64,000 bases of DNA from an uncultured Halieaceae bacterium (GCA_913056165.1 CAJXMD010000006.1:1-64000); one strand, 5' to 3'; positions 10,682-21,015 are shown, numbered from the stretch's first letter. Numbers and translations: made by a program. The notes: a model not told the origin generated them from the sequence alone.

Positions 10682-11430
10682 GCGCACTTTCGAAGCATCT
10701 ACGCTGGTTTGGCTTATGGGTGTTGGTCGCGTGTTTGTTGGTTCAGATGCCCGCTCGGACCATTGGTCTGATTCTGCCTGACAGCCTTCAGCTGGAAGGA
10801 TTCTCCGGGTCGTTGTGGCAGGGTCAGGCAGCTCGCTCACGGGTTGTCATTGGCGATAAGGCTTTTCACTTGGGTTACCTCTCTTGGCGACTGTCGCCCC
10901 ACACGCTGCTGTTTCTTAGCCCTTCCTTTGATCTCCATACTCGGTGGGGAGCTCAGACCGTTGATCTGCAGCTTCAGTTGACTCCTTCAGCAGTGAGGCT
11001 TTCCAATGTTGATACCAAGCTTGATGTGCGCTTTATCAGACAGCTGATGCCTCTCTACACGGGCGGTGTATTGCTTGTAGACCTGGATTATTTGGAAGTA
11101 GCGACTGATCGAGCTCCGAAAATAGCTGGCGTGATTCTCTGGGAGCAGGCGGTCTGGACTGCCCGCGGGCGAGATGTCGGACTTGGCAATTATCAAATTG
11201 CCTTTGCATCACCGTTAGAAGCCAACGTAGAGACAGCTGTGGGCGAGGTAACCACAGCATCCGGTGCCTTAATCGCTGAGGGTCGTGTTAGCTTTTCCCC
11301 GAGCGAGTATGATGTGAATGTCGCGCTGAGCGGGCCCGCGCTGGATAACCAAGCTCTCCGTGATGCACTTCAGTTGATGGCCGTACCCTCCGACGGGGGT
11401 CTGCGTATTGCAATATCGGGTGAGTTATAG
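10678..11430 (+). CDS. gspN: Type II secretion system protein GspN
   Basis: LEGFSGSLWQGQAARSRV signature of GspN; operon position. Confidence 0.88.
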   Translation: MSALSKHLRWFGLWVLVACLLVQMPARTIGLILPDSLQLEGFSGSLWQGQAARSRVVIGDKAFHLGYLSWRLSPHTLLFLSPSFDLHTRWGAQTVDLQLQLTPSAVRLSNVDTKLDVRFIRQLMPLYTGGVLLVDLDYLEVATDRAPKIAGVILWEQAVWTARGRDVGLGNYQIAFASPLEANVETAVGEVTTASGALIAEGRVSFSPSEYDVNVALSGPALDNQALRDALQLMAVPSDGGLRIAISGEL

Positions 11431-12766
11431 TGGCGGATCCAGTTTGGCCTCATTTCGCCTAGGATTCTTTATGGGTTGTATCGCTCACCGACTTTTGCTT
11501 TGCGGTGTCCTGTGGGGTGTCGCTCCTGTTGTTGTTCTCGGGAGCGGGGTAATGGCGGGTTTCCCGCCGACCTCTGATAGCCAGGTCACCAAGGCCAACT
11601 ACCTTTATCCACCCTTTAATCGGTGGGCATTCCGCAACGCAGGTGCGCCACTGCACACTCTAATGGTACCTCGGGGTGGTCCCATTTACGCTTTTCAACG
11701 TGATGAGAGTCGGCTGTCAGATTATAGGACCGCTGAGGGCGATCGCCTGACGTCGCTATTTGCGCGTAACTATGCGGATAGCATTTTAGTCTTAAAGGGC
11801 GAGACCTTGCTCATGGAAGAGTATTTTGATGGCGCCTCTCAAACAGATCACCATTTGTGGTTTTCCATGACCAAATCATTAGTGAGTGCCTTGTTTGGTA
11901 AGTACGTGGCGGCGGGCCGGATTAATCTAGGAGAGAGCCCCACCGAGATTATTCCTTCCCTTGAGGGAACTGCTTTTGACCGTGTGACAGTGCAGCATGT
12001 TCTCGACCACGCGACGGCTTTGGCTTTCAAGGAGAACTATACCGATCCTACCAGTGACTTTGCCTTGTATTACGGCCCGGCGTTGGGGATGACATACAAG
12101 CCCCAAGCAGCGGACGTTTTTCCCGGCCCCAACGTCATTTACGGGGTCTATGATTTTCTAACTGAATTCATAAAGCCTGACGAGAGCATCACCCCCGGAG
12201 AGCAATTTGCCTACAACTCAGCCAACGCCGATCTACTTGGCTGGTTGCTGGTGACGATGGCGCAAGAGCCATTGAATAAACTTATTAGTGAGGGCATATG
12301 GCAACATATCGGTGCTGAGCATGATGCATTCATTGCGGTCGATCGTGCATACATGCCGGTAGCCACAGGCGGATTCAATGCGACCCTGCGGGATGCTGCG
12401 CGATTCGCCATGATGATCCGTGATCGAGGAAAATTTGACGATCAGCAAGTGGTTCCCGCCGCATGGTTAGACGCACACCTGAAGTTGTCCCAGCGAGATA
12501 TCGACAATATGAGTCTTAATCCTGTCTACAAGACGATGCCCTGGCTTGCCTATCGAAATATGTGGTGGATATTGGATGCTGAGGCAGAGGAATTTTGTGC
12601 TGTCGGTATCCACGGTCAGGTTATTTATATCAATCGGTCGGCGGATGTGGTGATCGTATGGTATTCGAGTCAACCCGATGCGTCCGCTGCTGCGTCACCA
12701 CATTTTCTGCCAAAACTGAGCGCGGCAAGAGAATTGGCCCAGTCACTTAAAACACAGGGAGGTTAG
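11408..12766 (+). CDS. Serine hydrolase, class C beta-lactamase / 6-aminohexanoate-dimer-hydrolase-like
   Basis: SMTK (SxxK), YNSAN (YxN-like) and HGQ motifs; N-terminal signal peptide; probable start ATG near 11471. Confidence 0.85.
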   Translation: MQYRVSYSGGSSLASFRLGFFMGCIAHRLLLCGVLWGVAPVVVLGSGVMAGFPPTSDSQVTKANYLYPPFNRWAFRNAGAPLHTLMVPRGGPIYAFQRDESRLSDYRTAEGDRLTSLFARNYADSILVLKGETLLMEEYFDGASQTDHHLWFSMTKSLVSALFGKYVAAGRINLGESPTEIIPSLEGTAFDRVTVQHVLDHATALAFKENYTDPTSDFALYYGPALGMTYKPQAADVFPGPNVIYGVYDFLTEFIKPDESITPGEQFAYNSANADLLGWLLVTMAQEPLNKLISEGIWQHIGAEHDAFIAVDRAYMPVATGGFNATLRDAARFAMMIRDRGKFDDQQVVPAAWLDAHLKLSQRDIDNMSLNPVYKTMPWLAYRNMWWILDAEAEEFCAVGIHGQVIYINRSADVVIVWYSSQPDASAAASPHFLPKLSAARELAQSLKTQGG

Positions 12767-12768
12767 GT

Positions 12769-14118
12769 ATGTCAGTTGCAGGAACTAGTGATGCCCATTG
12801 GTCCAGCCGTTTTGCATTCATTATGGCATCGGTGGGATTTGCCGTTGGTCTGGGCAATATTTGGCGATTTCCCTATGTCACTGGTGAAAATGGCGGCTCT
12901 GCTTTCGTGGTTATTTACCTCCTGTGCGCCTTTGCAATCGGTGTGCCCTGTCTTATCGCTGAGCTGATGATCGGACGCAGAGGTCAGTCGAGTCCGCCTG
13001 CATCAATGGCAAGTCTTGCCATTGAATCCCAGCGCTCTCCAGCCTGGCGTGTTGTGGGAGGTATGGGAGTTTTCACTGCGTTCTCAATCGCGATTACCTA
13101 TGCAGTCGTTGTGGGCTGGGTTTTATCTTATCTCTTCAAAGCGGCCGCCACAGGTTTTGCAGGCGTGGATCGACTTGGCGCTGAAACTGCTTTTGGCGCG
13201 CTCCTGGCAGACAGCAATGCCATGCTGTTTTGGACAGTAGTAGGAAATCTGATTGTTGGTGGAATTATTTTTGCCGGGGTCAAAGGCGGAATCGAGCGGG
13301 CCGTGAATATTATGATGCCCACGATGTTCGCGCTCCTTATTGGGCTGGGCATATACAATATATTCAACGGTGGCTTTGTTGAAACACTGGAGTGGCTTTT
13401 TACTCCGGATTTCTCAAAGGTTGGCCCCGGAACCTTTTTGGCGGCGGTGGGCCAAGCCTTTTTTTCTATCGGGGTGGCGATGGGGGGCATGATGGCCTAC
13501 GGCGCCTACCTGCCGAAGGACTTCTCCATTACCCAGGGGGCTATAACAATTGTGATAGCCGACACTCTGGTCGCTCTGCTGGCAGGCTTTGTGGTGTTTC
13601 CAGCGGTTTTTCACCACGGGTTGGATATCAGTAGCGGCGTGGGGCTGATTTTTCAGACCTTGCCGGTCGCTTTTGCGCAGATGCCCGGGGGGCATATTTT
13701 TGGCGTGCTGTTTTTCCTGATGCTATCGGTCGCGGGTGTGACCAGTATGGTGGGGCTGCTCGAGTCTGTGACACTGTGGATCGATCAGCGCTTTGGCGTT
13801 CATCGACACGTCGGTATCTCTGTTGTTATTGCCGCAGTCACCTTCTGCAGTATCGCGAGTGTTTTGTCATACAACATTTGGGCGGAAATGCGCCTTGCGG
13901 GTATGAATTTCAACGAGCTGGCCGACGGGCTTCCAACGAAAATACTTCTGCCTGCCGGGGGATTACTCATTGCAATTTTTGCTGGCTGGTTTATGGCACC
14001 CCGTTACAGCGAGGAAGAGTTGCAAACGAGTGCTGCCACATATCGAACATGGCAGTTCTTAGTGCGATTTGTCGCGGCGCCGGCGATTGCCATCATCCTG
14101 GTGACTGGACTGCTTTAA
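12769..14118 (+). CDS. Sodium-dependent transporter, SNF/NSS (LeuT-like) family
   Basis: SRFAFIMASVGFAVGLGNIWRFPYVTGENGGSAFV signature; about 12 hydrophobic segments. Confidence 0.95.
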   Translation: MSVAGTSDAHWSSRFAFIMASVGFAVGLGNIWRFPYVTGENGGSAFVVIYLLCAFAIGVPCLIAELMIGRRGQSSPPASMASLAIESQRSPAWRVVGGMGVFTAFSIAITYAVVVGWVLSYLFKAAATGFAGVDRLGAETAFGALLADSNAMLFWTVVGNLIVGGIIFAGVKGGIERAVNIMMPTMFALLIGLGIYNIFNGGFVETLEWLFTPDFSKVGPGTFLAAVGQAFFSIGVAMGGMMAYGAYLPKDFSITQGAITIVIADTLVALLAGFVVFPAVFHHGLDISSGVGLIFQTLPVAFAQMPGGHIFGVLFFLMLSVAGVTSMVGLLESVTLWIDQRFGVHRHVGISVVIAAVTFCSIASVLSYNIWAEMRLAGMNFNELADGLPTKILLPAGGLLIAIFAGWFMAPRYSEEELQTSAATYRTWQFLVRFVAAPAIAIILVTGLL

Positions 14119-14128
14119 GGATAGTTGA

Positions 14129-15535
14129 ATGTTATTGACACTAACGGATTGGCTATGGTCCTACGTACTGATCGTGCTACTTATCGCGGTAGGCGTGCGC
14201 TTCAGCGTTGGCTCGCGCTTTGCTCAATTACGCTTGTTCGGCAATATGTTCAGACAGCTCTGGAATAGCCATTTATCAGGAACTGATAGAGGCATCTCTG
14301 GATTTCAGGCGCTGGTAGTAAGCGTTGCTGGCAGGGTAGGGGGGGGCAATATAGCTGGGGTCGCTGTAGCGATTACTCTCGGCGGGCCGGGTGCTCTTTT
14401 TTGGATGTGGCTGATCGCCTTGATTGGCATGATGACGAGTCTTGTTGAATGCGCGCTGGCGCAATTGTACAAGCGAAAGCATGACGGCGATGACTTTCGC
14501 GGCGGGCCCGCCTTCTATATGCGTTATGGGCTTGGGTGGCGCGTCATGCCCGTCGTTTATTCAGTCTTGTTATTGTTAACGCTAGGTCTTGGCTTCAATG
14601 CCGTGCAGGCTTTTTCGGTAACAGCTTCGGTTCAGTCCGCTTTCAACGTGCCAACATGGTTATCCGGTGGGGTACTGACGGTAGTGATGGGCGCTGTGAT
14701 TTTTGGTGGCATTCGCCGTATCGCTATTTTTTCAGAAGTAGTCGTGCCCGTTATGGTGCTGGGTTATTTTCTTCTGGCGGTTACAGTCGTCGTGCTGAAT
14801 ATTTCCGAGGTGCCTGCCGCCATGCTGCTCATCCTTAAGTCCGCTTTTGGTATTGAGGAGGTGGTTGGCGGCGGACTCGCGGCAGCGGTCATGCAGGGGG
14901 CTCGACGCGGGCTTTTTTCAAATGAGGCCGGACTTGGCACCGCGCCTAATGTGGCCGCGGTTGCTGACGTGGAGCATCCAATTTCACAGGGATTGGTGCA
15001 GGCGCTGAGCGTTTTTATCGACACGATCCTGTTGTGCACCTGTACGGCGCTGATCATTTTACTTTCGCCGATCTATCAACCAGGGTCGGAGGGAGTTGAG
15101 GGTATTGCCATGACGCAGCTTGCTCTGGCATCTCATATTGGCCCTATAGGCGAGCAAATAGTCAGTATTGCGTTGGTGATGTTCGCGGTGAGCTCTATCG
15201 CCTATAACTGCTACCTTGGAGAAAACAGTATCGCCTACTTTGATAGCGCGCCCGGCTATGCGATACCTGCCTTCAGGGCCGTCGTGCTGGCGCTTATTTT
15301 TTGGGCATCCCAACAGGATTTGGCGACGGTTTTCAGTTTCTCTGACTTAACTATGGGCTTGTTGGCTGTTGTGAATCTCATTGCTCTCTGGTTTCTCTTT
15401 CCCGTGGCAAAGCGGTTGCTTCATCACTACGAGACACAATTGGATGGGCTAGGCCCAATAAACTTTCAGGCGTCAGATTTGCCGGACGAGGATCTGGATT
15501 CGATGAGTTGGACCGCTGCCGAAACCAGTCGATGA
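14129..15535 (+). CDS. Alanine/glycine:cation symporter, AGCS family
   Basis: GGNIAGVAVAITLGGPGALFWMW, FSNEAGLGTAPNVAA motifs. Confidence 0.94.
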   Translation: MLLTLTDWLWSYVLIVLLIAVGVRFSVGSRFAQLRLFGNMFRQLWNSHLSGTDRGISGFQALVVSVAGRVGGGNIAGVAVAITLGGPGALFWMWLIALIGMMTSLVECALAQLYKRKHDGDDFRGGPAFYMRYGLGWRVMPVVYSVLLLLTLGLGFNAVQAFSVTASVQSAFNVPTWLSGGVLTVVMGAVIFGGIRRIAIFSEVVVPVMVLGYFLLAVTVVVLNISEVPAAMLLILKSAFGIEEVVGGGLAAAVMQGARRGLFSNEAGLGTAPNVAAVADVEHPISQGLVQALSVFIDTILLCTCTALIILLSPIYQPGSEGVEGIAMTQLALASHIGPIGEQIVSIALVMFAVSSIAYNCYLGENSIAYFDSAPGYAIPAFRAVVLALIFWASQQDLATVFSFSDLTMGLLAVVNLIALWFLFPVAKRLLHHYETQLDGLGPINFQASDLPDEDLDSMSWTAAETSR

Positions 15536-15569
15536 TTGGGTACGCTGACGCGAAGTTGAGTCGCATCAA

Positions 15570-16691
15570 CTATCGGCTTTCGGACAGAGTGACCTCGAAG
15601 GTTTTGATTTCCTCGCCTCGTCTGGTGGTGATCGAAATCTGATCACCCACTTGATACTTCTCCAGAGCAGTTGCGTAATCATCCTGCGTCTGAATAGTGT
15701 CATCTTCGATGGCGGTGATCACGTCGCCGAGAGCAATATTACCGCGATAGTCCCTTCGGGCACCGACAAGGCCAGAGTCTGCTGCTGGCAGACCGCGGAG
15801 CACGCGGACAATGGCAACTCCCTCGATGCCATATCGTCTGGTCCATTGATCACTTGCCAGCTCCACCCCCAGTATAGGGCGCAAGATTTTCCCGTAAGCA
15901 ATGAGCTGAGGCACGACCTCTTTAAGCATATTTACGGGTATTGCAAAGCCTATGCCGGCGCTACCTCCACTTGGCGAATAAATGGCCGTGTTGACACCTA
16001 TCAGCTGCCCCAGTGAGTTCAACAAAGGCCCGCCCGAATTACCGGGGTTGATGGCGGCATCAGTCTGAATGACGCCCCTGATCCTGCGGTTACTTGGAGA
16101 CTTTATTTCGCGGTCAAGGGCACTGACTACCCCAACAGTAAGCGTTGTATCCAGACCGAAGGGGTTTCCAATTGCCAGCACTTTTCTCCCGACGGAAAGC
16201 TCTGAGGAATCTCCTAGGGGTAACACTGATAAATTTTCCGGCAGGGTTGTGAGTCTCAGTACCGCGAGGTCTCGCTCGGGGGCTATCCCTACCACTTCGG
16301 CGGGGTAATCCTCGTCATTTAAGGTAACGGTGAGCTTGTCCGCGCCGGCTATTACATGGAAGTTTGTGACCACCAGGCCGCCGGTATTCCAGATAAAACC
16401 GGACCCAGCACCTCTGGGAATCTCCATGACATTTAGCGAAAATCGATTACGACGCAGAGCACTGCTCGTCACTGAGACAACGGCTGGACTTGCTTTCCGG
16501 AAAATTTCGGTGGTGTTTGCCTCATCACTGGTTTCGAAGCTTAGGTATTCGACCGGTGCCCCGTTTGCAAATGCTTGTGGAGCAATGATATTTGCTGTCA
16601 GCATGACTAAAAGAAAAAAACCCATGAAAAATCCAGGCGTCCTATCGCTTGAATGCTTTTGCTGGATCATGGAGTACAGGGGCTCTCCCAA
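15570..16691 (-). CDS. DegS/DegQ-family trypsin-like periplasmic serine protease with one PDZ domain
   Basis: TNFHVIAGAD (His), DLAVLRL (Asp), GNSGGPL (Ser); single C-terminal PDZ; N-terminal TM anchor. Confidence 0.92.
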   Translation of the reverse strand: MGEPLYSMIQQKHSSDRTPGFFMGFFLLVMLTANIIAPQAFANGAPVEYLSFETSDEANTTEIFRKASPAVVSVTSSALRRNRFSLNVMEIPRGAGSGFIWNTGGLVVTNFHVIAGADKLTVTLNDEDYPAEVVGIAPERDLAVLRLTTLPENLSVLPLGDSSELSVGRKVLAIGNPFGLDTTLTVGVVSALDREIKSPSNRRIRGVIQTDAAINPGNSGGPLLNSLGQLIGVNTAIYSPSGGSAGIGFAIPVNMLKEVVPQLIAYGKILRPILGVELASDQWTRRYGIEGVAIVRVLRGLPAADSGLVGARRDYRGNIALGDVITAIEDDTIQTQDDYATALEKYQVGDQISITTRRGEEIKTFEVTLSESR

Positions 16692-16708
16692 GTGAGCGTA
16701 ACGAAAGG

Positions 16709-17593
16709 TCAGGCAGGCGTGGATTGCAGGGCGAGGATACGATCTTCCAGTGGGGGATGAGACCTGAATAAGTTACCCAGCCCGGTCTTCCCGGCACGAA
16801 TGCCAAATGCAGTCAGTTCTCCCGGTAGTTCGCTGGGTTGCCCCTGCTCTACACGCAGTCGCTGCAGGGCAGCGATCATGTCATTACTGCTGCTGAGTTT
16901 GGCCCCAGCCGCGTCTGCTCGATATTCGCGCCAACGGGAGAAGGACATCACGATGATACTTGCAAGAATACCGAGCACAATTTCAGCAATGATGGTCACA
17001 ACAAAGTAGCCAAGGCCGTAACCCCGTTCTGTCTTGAAGACCACTCTATCGACGGTGTGCCCGATAATGCGGGCAAAAAACATAACGAAGGTATTCACGA
17101 CCCCCTGAATCAGCGTCAGCGTCACCATATCGCCGTTGGCAACGTGACCAATTTCATGAGCGAGTACGGCCTTCACTTCATTGGGTGAGAAACGTTGCAG
17201 CAGTCCCGTGCTGACCGCAACCAGCGCGTCATTGCGGTTCCAACCCGTTGCAAAGGCGTTCGCTGTCTGGGAAGGAAAGATGCCCACCTCGGGCACCTTG
17301 ATCCCGGCCTCCGCCGCCAGCTGCGCGGTGGTATCCAACAGCCATTGTTCGTCACGATTTCGTGGGCTGCTGATGATCTGCGTACCAGTGCCTCTTTTAG
17401 CCATCCACTTTGATAGCAGCAGCGATATAAACGAGCCACCGAAACCGAACAGAGCGCAGAAAATCAGTAGCCCCTGTAAATTAAGGTCAACGCCGTTTGC
17501 GGCCAAGATGCCTTCTATGCCCAGTAGATTGAAAACAAGGCTTACGAGTATTAACACAGCCAGATTAGTGGCGAGAAACAACAGGATTCTCAC
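16709..17593 (-). CDS. htpX: Membrane zinc metalloprotease HtpX
   Basis: [13 protein letters not shown] zinc motif; four TM segments; 294 aa. Confidence 0.96.
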   Translation of the reverse strand: MRILLFLATNLAVLILVSLVFNLLGIEGILAANGVDLNLQGLLIFCALFGFGGSFISLLLSKWMAKRGTGTQIISSPRNRDEQWLLDTTAQLAAEAGIKVPEVGIFPSQTANAFATGWNRNDALVAVSTGLLQRFSPNEVKAVLAHEIGHVANGDMVTLTLIQGVVNTFVMFFARIIGHTVDRVVFKTERGYGLGYFVVTIIAEIVLGILASIIVMSFSRWREYRADAAGAKLSSSNDMIAALQRLRVEQGQPSELPGELTAFGIRAGKTGLGNLFRSHPPLEDRILALQSTPA

Positions 17594-17916
17594 AAACTTT
17601 TCTCCTTGGTTGCTTTACCTTCTTCAGATGGGGTCGACAGGGGGTCGATTTCAAGGTCTCCCTCGCCATCAGGCTCTGCTGGCAAGGGAATCGCCGATAT
17701 TTCAAGCTTTGGCAGCTTTCCCTCCAAAAGGTTCAATGACAACACGTCACACCTGAGATCGACATCTTTTGAACTCAGCTCGAAAACGGTGTTTACCGCC
17801 TCGTCCTGATGGCTAAAGCTCATCACTCGCGTCGTATCCCGGCCGTCAACCCAGCGCTTGCCGCGTCCCCAATAATGGCCGTCTTGATTGCGCACAATAT
17901 GTGCCATATTCGTCAT
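17590..17916 (-). CDS. Uncharacterised 108-aa protein, 4-nt overlap with htpX
   Basis: ORF immediately upstream of and overlapping htpX; no family recognised. Confidence 0.6.
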   Translation of the reverse strand: MTNMAHIVRNQDGHYWGRGKRWVDGRDTTRVMSFSHQDEAVNTVFELSSKDVDLRCDVLSLNLLEGKLPKLEISAIPLPAEPDGEGDLEIDPLSTPSEEGKATKEKSL

Positions 17917-17964
17917 TGCTATTACCTTAGGTCGTAGGTTGAGTTGGTGAGATTGTAGCTGGGT

Positions 17965-18684
17965 CTACTGATCGAGAAGAAAGTCTTTGGCTTGATTAAT
18001 TTTAGCGGCAAGATAGTCGTTACCCCCGCGATCCGGGTGGATCTTCTGCATCAGCTTTCGATGTGCAGCGATGATCTCATCTGGCGTGGCCTCTTGATTG
18101 AGGCCCAGGACAGCGAGGGCCTCTTTTTCCGTCATTTCTTCAGAGTTCTGACCGGACTGGTGTTCAGTTTCTTCTTTATCCCAACCGTCAGGAAAGCGTT
18201 GATCAAGGTAATTGCTGAGTAATTGCGCCGAATCAGAGTCATGTTCCTGAGCATAGGTCATCAGCTCTGAGAGCTGTTCTCTCGTCAGATCCGACAAGCG
18301 CCAATCTTTAAAGCGACCAAGCCGAACTTCACCGTTGAGCTCACCGGTTTCATGATCCAGCGTCATTTTCAGAAGTTCCGTGGACACCTCTGACTGAGTG
18401 CCCGCGGCTTTCGAGCGATTGCTTTGTAGCCAGCCAAGAAGAAGGGGGAATGCACGTATCAAGAGAGGCATTAGTTGCCTCGCAACGACCAGCAGACCGG
18501 TAACGGCAGCTCCTATCCAATGCATCCTGCCTGTTAGCGTCAAGAGCACCGTGGCGATGAGGGCAACCCCAAGGGTCAGCTGGAGGTAGCCCCCCCGGCG
18601 TTTATGAGGGGGCAGCTGCTGCACCCGACGCAGGAGTAACAGGAACGTCACTACGACGGCGATGAGTAATAGCGCTCTTGGCAC
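17965..18684 (-). CDS. Membrane-anchored J-domain protein (C-terminal J domain)
   Basis: N-terminal hydrophobic segments; C-terminal ALAVLGLNQEATPDEIIAAHRKLMQKIHPDRGGND with HPD motif. Confidence 0.9.
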   Translation of the reverse strand: MPRALLLIAVVVTFLLLLRRVQQLPPHKRRGGYLQLTLGVALIATVLLTLTGRMHWIGAAVTGLLVVARQLMPLLIRAFPLLLGWLQSNRSKAAGTQSEVSTELLKMTLDHETGELNGEVRLGRFKDWRLSDLTREQLSELMTYAQEHDSDSAQLLSNYLDQRFPDGWDKEETEHQSGQNSEEMTEKEALAVLGLNQEATPDEIIAAHRKLMQKIHPDRGGNDYLAAKINQAKDFLLDQ

Positions 18685-18717
18685 GGGTTTACCACTCCAG
18701 CGGGTGAATATTCAGTC

Positions 18718-19464
18718 TCAATCTGACCTGAGTTGATCCAGCAACAGTTTATCACTCTCCCGTCCAGACTGGGCGAGAGCTTTGATGCCGCCGGCAGTAA
18801 ATCGAACCACAGCGCCTAGCAAGTCTCTAAGTCGCTGAGCGCTGTTGTGATCAAATGAGGCGTAGGCACCGCCACTTCGGCGGGCCAGCATCTCAAAGGC
18901 GGACTTGGCTAGAGCATCCTGTCCCTCCTGAAAAATGAACAGGGGAAGCTTGTACAAACCGCATTCTCCTGCCAGCGCTGCCAGCGTGTCGTTATTCTCT
19001 TCAACCGCATCCCCGACAAATACAAGAGCTTTGACGGGTGCCAATCCTCCTCGCTGGGCAAGGTAATGGCGCAGCAACCGCTCGAGTTGGGTGGGACCGC
19101 CAAGGCAGACTACATCGTCCATGTGTGCCAGCAACTCGGCGGCATTTGTGAGCCAAGGACTGTGCTGAAATTCATGTAGGCCCCGGTAATAACAGAGCTG
19201 GATTGCCAGATTGGTGTTGTCGAGACTGGCATTAAACAGGTCTCGGTGTAGCTTTTTTGCCGTCGCCCATGTCGGTTCCCGACTGGCGGTTGCATCCAGC
19301 GCAAATATAAGCTTTGTTTGCCTGCTTTGAACAGACTGAATAGCCTTTGCTTTCGACAGAAACGCGCTCACATCATGGGAGGCTGTTTTTTTTACGAGTT
19401 TGCTAGCGATGGCGTTTCTCTCTCCCGAGTGGCGGAGACATGAAAAGTGTTTGATGCCAAGCAT
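18718..19464 (-). CDS. VWA-like domain protein
   Basis: KLIFALDATASR (DxTxS MIDAS-like motif), Rossmann-like alternation (VKALVFVGDAVEEN); adjacent to the J-domain gene. Confidence 0.7.
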   Translation of the reverse strand: MLGIKHFSCLRHSGERNAIASKLVKKTASHDVSAFLSKAKAIQSVQSRQTKLIFALDATASREPTWATAKKLHRDLFNASLDNTNLAIQLCYYRGLHEFQHSPWLTNAAELLAHMDDVVCLGGPTQLERLLRHYLAQRGGLAPVKALVFVGDAVEENNDTLAALAGECGLYKLPLFIFQEGQDALAKSAFEMLARRSGGAYASFDHNSAQRLRDLLGAVVRFTAGGIKALAQSGRESDKLLLDQLRSD

Positions 19465-19626
19465 CAGGGGGCATTGCGCATTCTGCGCCCCTCATCTGCC
19501 AAGTATAAATCACCTCGATGAGATTATTGGGTTTTCATGGTCTGTCCATAATTTTAACGCCGCAGTGTCAAATCACGGGCAAATTTTAGGTAGAGTAGAA
19601 GAACTAGATCGTAGAGCGGGCCCTCA

Positions 19627-20286
19627 ATGAAACTGTTTGATATTCGGCGAAAACATGCCATTCCCAGTGCTGATAGAGCATTGCCTGGTCGTGAAGAAGC
19701 GATGGTTGTCACTGATGTGCATGCGGTGCTGGGCAGGCCAATCTGCCCGCCTTACCCGGACCACTTATCGTTGGCAATGTTTGGTATGGGATGTTTTTGG
19801 GGTGTGGAGCGGAAGTTTTGGCAGCTTGAAGGGGTGTGGACGACAGCGGTAGGTTACGCGGGAGGACTCACGCCAAATTCAACTTATCAGGAGGTTTGTA
19901 CCGGGCAAACTGGGCACAATGAGGTTGTCCAGGTGGTGTTTGATCCGGAGCTTATCAGCTACAGCCAGTTACTCACTGTGTTTTGGGAGCAGCACGATCC
20001 CACGCAGGGGATGCGTCAGGGCAATGATATTGGCACCCAATATCGCTCGGGGATTTATGTCTTCGATGCCGCTCAACAGGCACTTGCGGAGGAGTCCAGA
20101 GACTCTTTCCAACGCCAGCTTCACTCCGCGGGATTTGGTGACATCACGACAGAAATCATCAAAGCGCCAACTTTTTACTTTGCAGAGGATTATCACCAAC
20201 AGTACCTCCATAAAAATCCCGGTGGTTATTGCGGTATTGGCGGAACCGGTGTGCAATGTGCCGCTCCAACAGGGGTCTCAGTTTAA
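19627..20286 (+). CDS. msrA: Peptide methionine-S-sulfoxide reductase MsrA
   Basis: [26 protein letters not shown] motifs. Confidence 0.97.
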   Translation: MKLFDIRRKHAIPSADRALPGREEAMVVTDVHAVLGRPICPPYPDHLSLAMFGMGCFWGVERKFWQLEGVWTTAVGYAGGLTPNSTYQEVCTGQTGHNEVVQVVFDPELISYSQLLTVFWEQHDPTQGMRQGNDIGTQYRSGIYVFDAAQQALAEESRDSFQRQLHSAGFGDITTEIIKAPTFYFAEDYHQQYLHKNPGGYCGIGGTGVQCAAPTGVSV

Positions 20287-21015
20287 TCAGCCGACCAAGG
20301 TTCGTCCCAGCACGCAGGTCACTGCCGTATCCACACTTAATATTCTTGTTCCCAAGTGCGCGGCTTGAGCCCCTTGGGTCGCCAGTAGTTCAACCTCAAA
20401 AGGAATAAAGCCCCCCTCGGGACCGATACATATCAGGCTGGGCTCCGTGATGTCAGTGGGTAGCGTGAGAGCGCTTGAGGGATGGGCAATCCAGGCGTGT
20501 TTTGAGCCACGCAGGGCACCAAATTCATCTTCAACGAAGGGTCTAAAACGTTGATGGAGATGTACGCGGGGGAGTTTAGTCGCACCACTGCGCTCGAGGC
20601 CTTCAAGCAGCGCAGAGCGAATTTTCTCCGGACGTAGTAGCGGGGTTTGCCAAAAGCTTTTTTCAACTCGATAAGAGTTAATCAGATGGATTTCCTCTAC
20701 TCCAAATTCTGTACACTGGCGAAAAATGCGCCGAAGCATTTTGGGTCTTGGTAGGGCGATAATGGGAATGACTGGATGGGCTGGAAGCGGTGGTTCACGA
20801 ATGTCGATCTGTATCCTGACATGGTGGTCATTGATTTCGCTGACTATCGCGGTACCACGACCACTATCGATGATGCCAACCCGAATTTCCTGATTTGGAA
20901 CGACCTTGAGAACACGACTTAAATGATTGAAGCGCCTGCCCTCAAGGGTCGCGCCTCCATGGTCATCAACTTCATCATCAGAGAGCAAAACGATATTCAT
21001 AGTGAAGGATATCAA
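20287..21015 (-). CDS. rsmE: 16S rRNA m3U1498 methyltransferase RsmE
   Basis: [46 protein letters not shown] motifs. Confidence 0.95.
   Translation of the reverse strand: MISFTMNIVLLSDDEVDDHGGATLEGRRFNHLSRVLKVVPNQEIRVGIIDSGRGTAIVSEINDHHVRIQIDIREPPLPAHPVIPIIALPRPKMLRRIFRQCTEFGVEEIHLINSYRVEKSFWQTPLLRPEKIRSALLEGLERSGATKLPRVHLHQRFRPFVEDEFGALRGSKHAWIAHPSSALTLPTDITEPSLICIGPEGGFIPFEVELLATQGAQAAHLGTRILSVDTAVTCVLGRTLVG

Noticed and set aside
13128-13490. 120-aa ORF antisense to the SNF transporter (and similar antisense ORFs such as 4211-4609, 26840-27340, 40712-41179, 45495-46388)
   Set aside because: They lie opposite strongly supported genes, have low-complexity or family-free translations, and fit shadow ORFs in GC-rich DNA.
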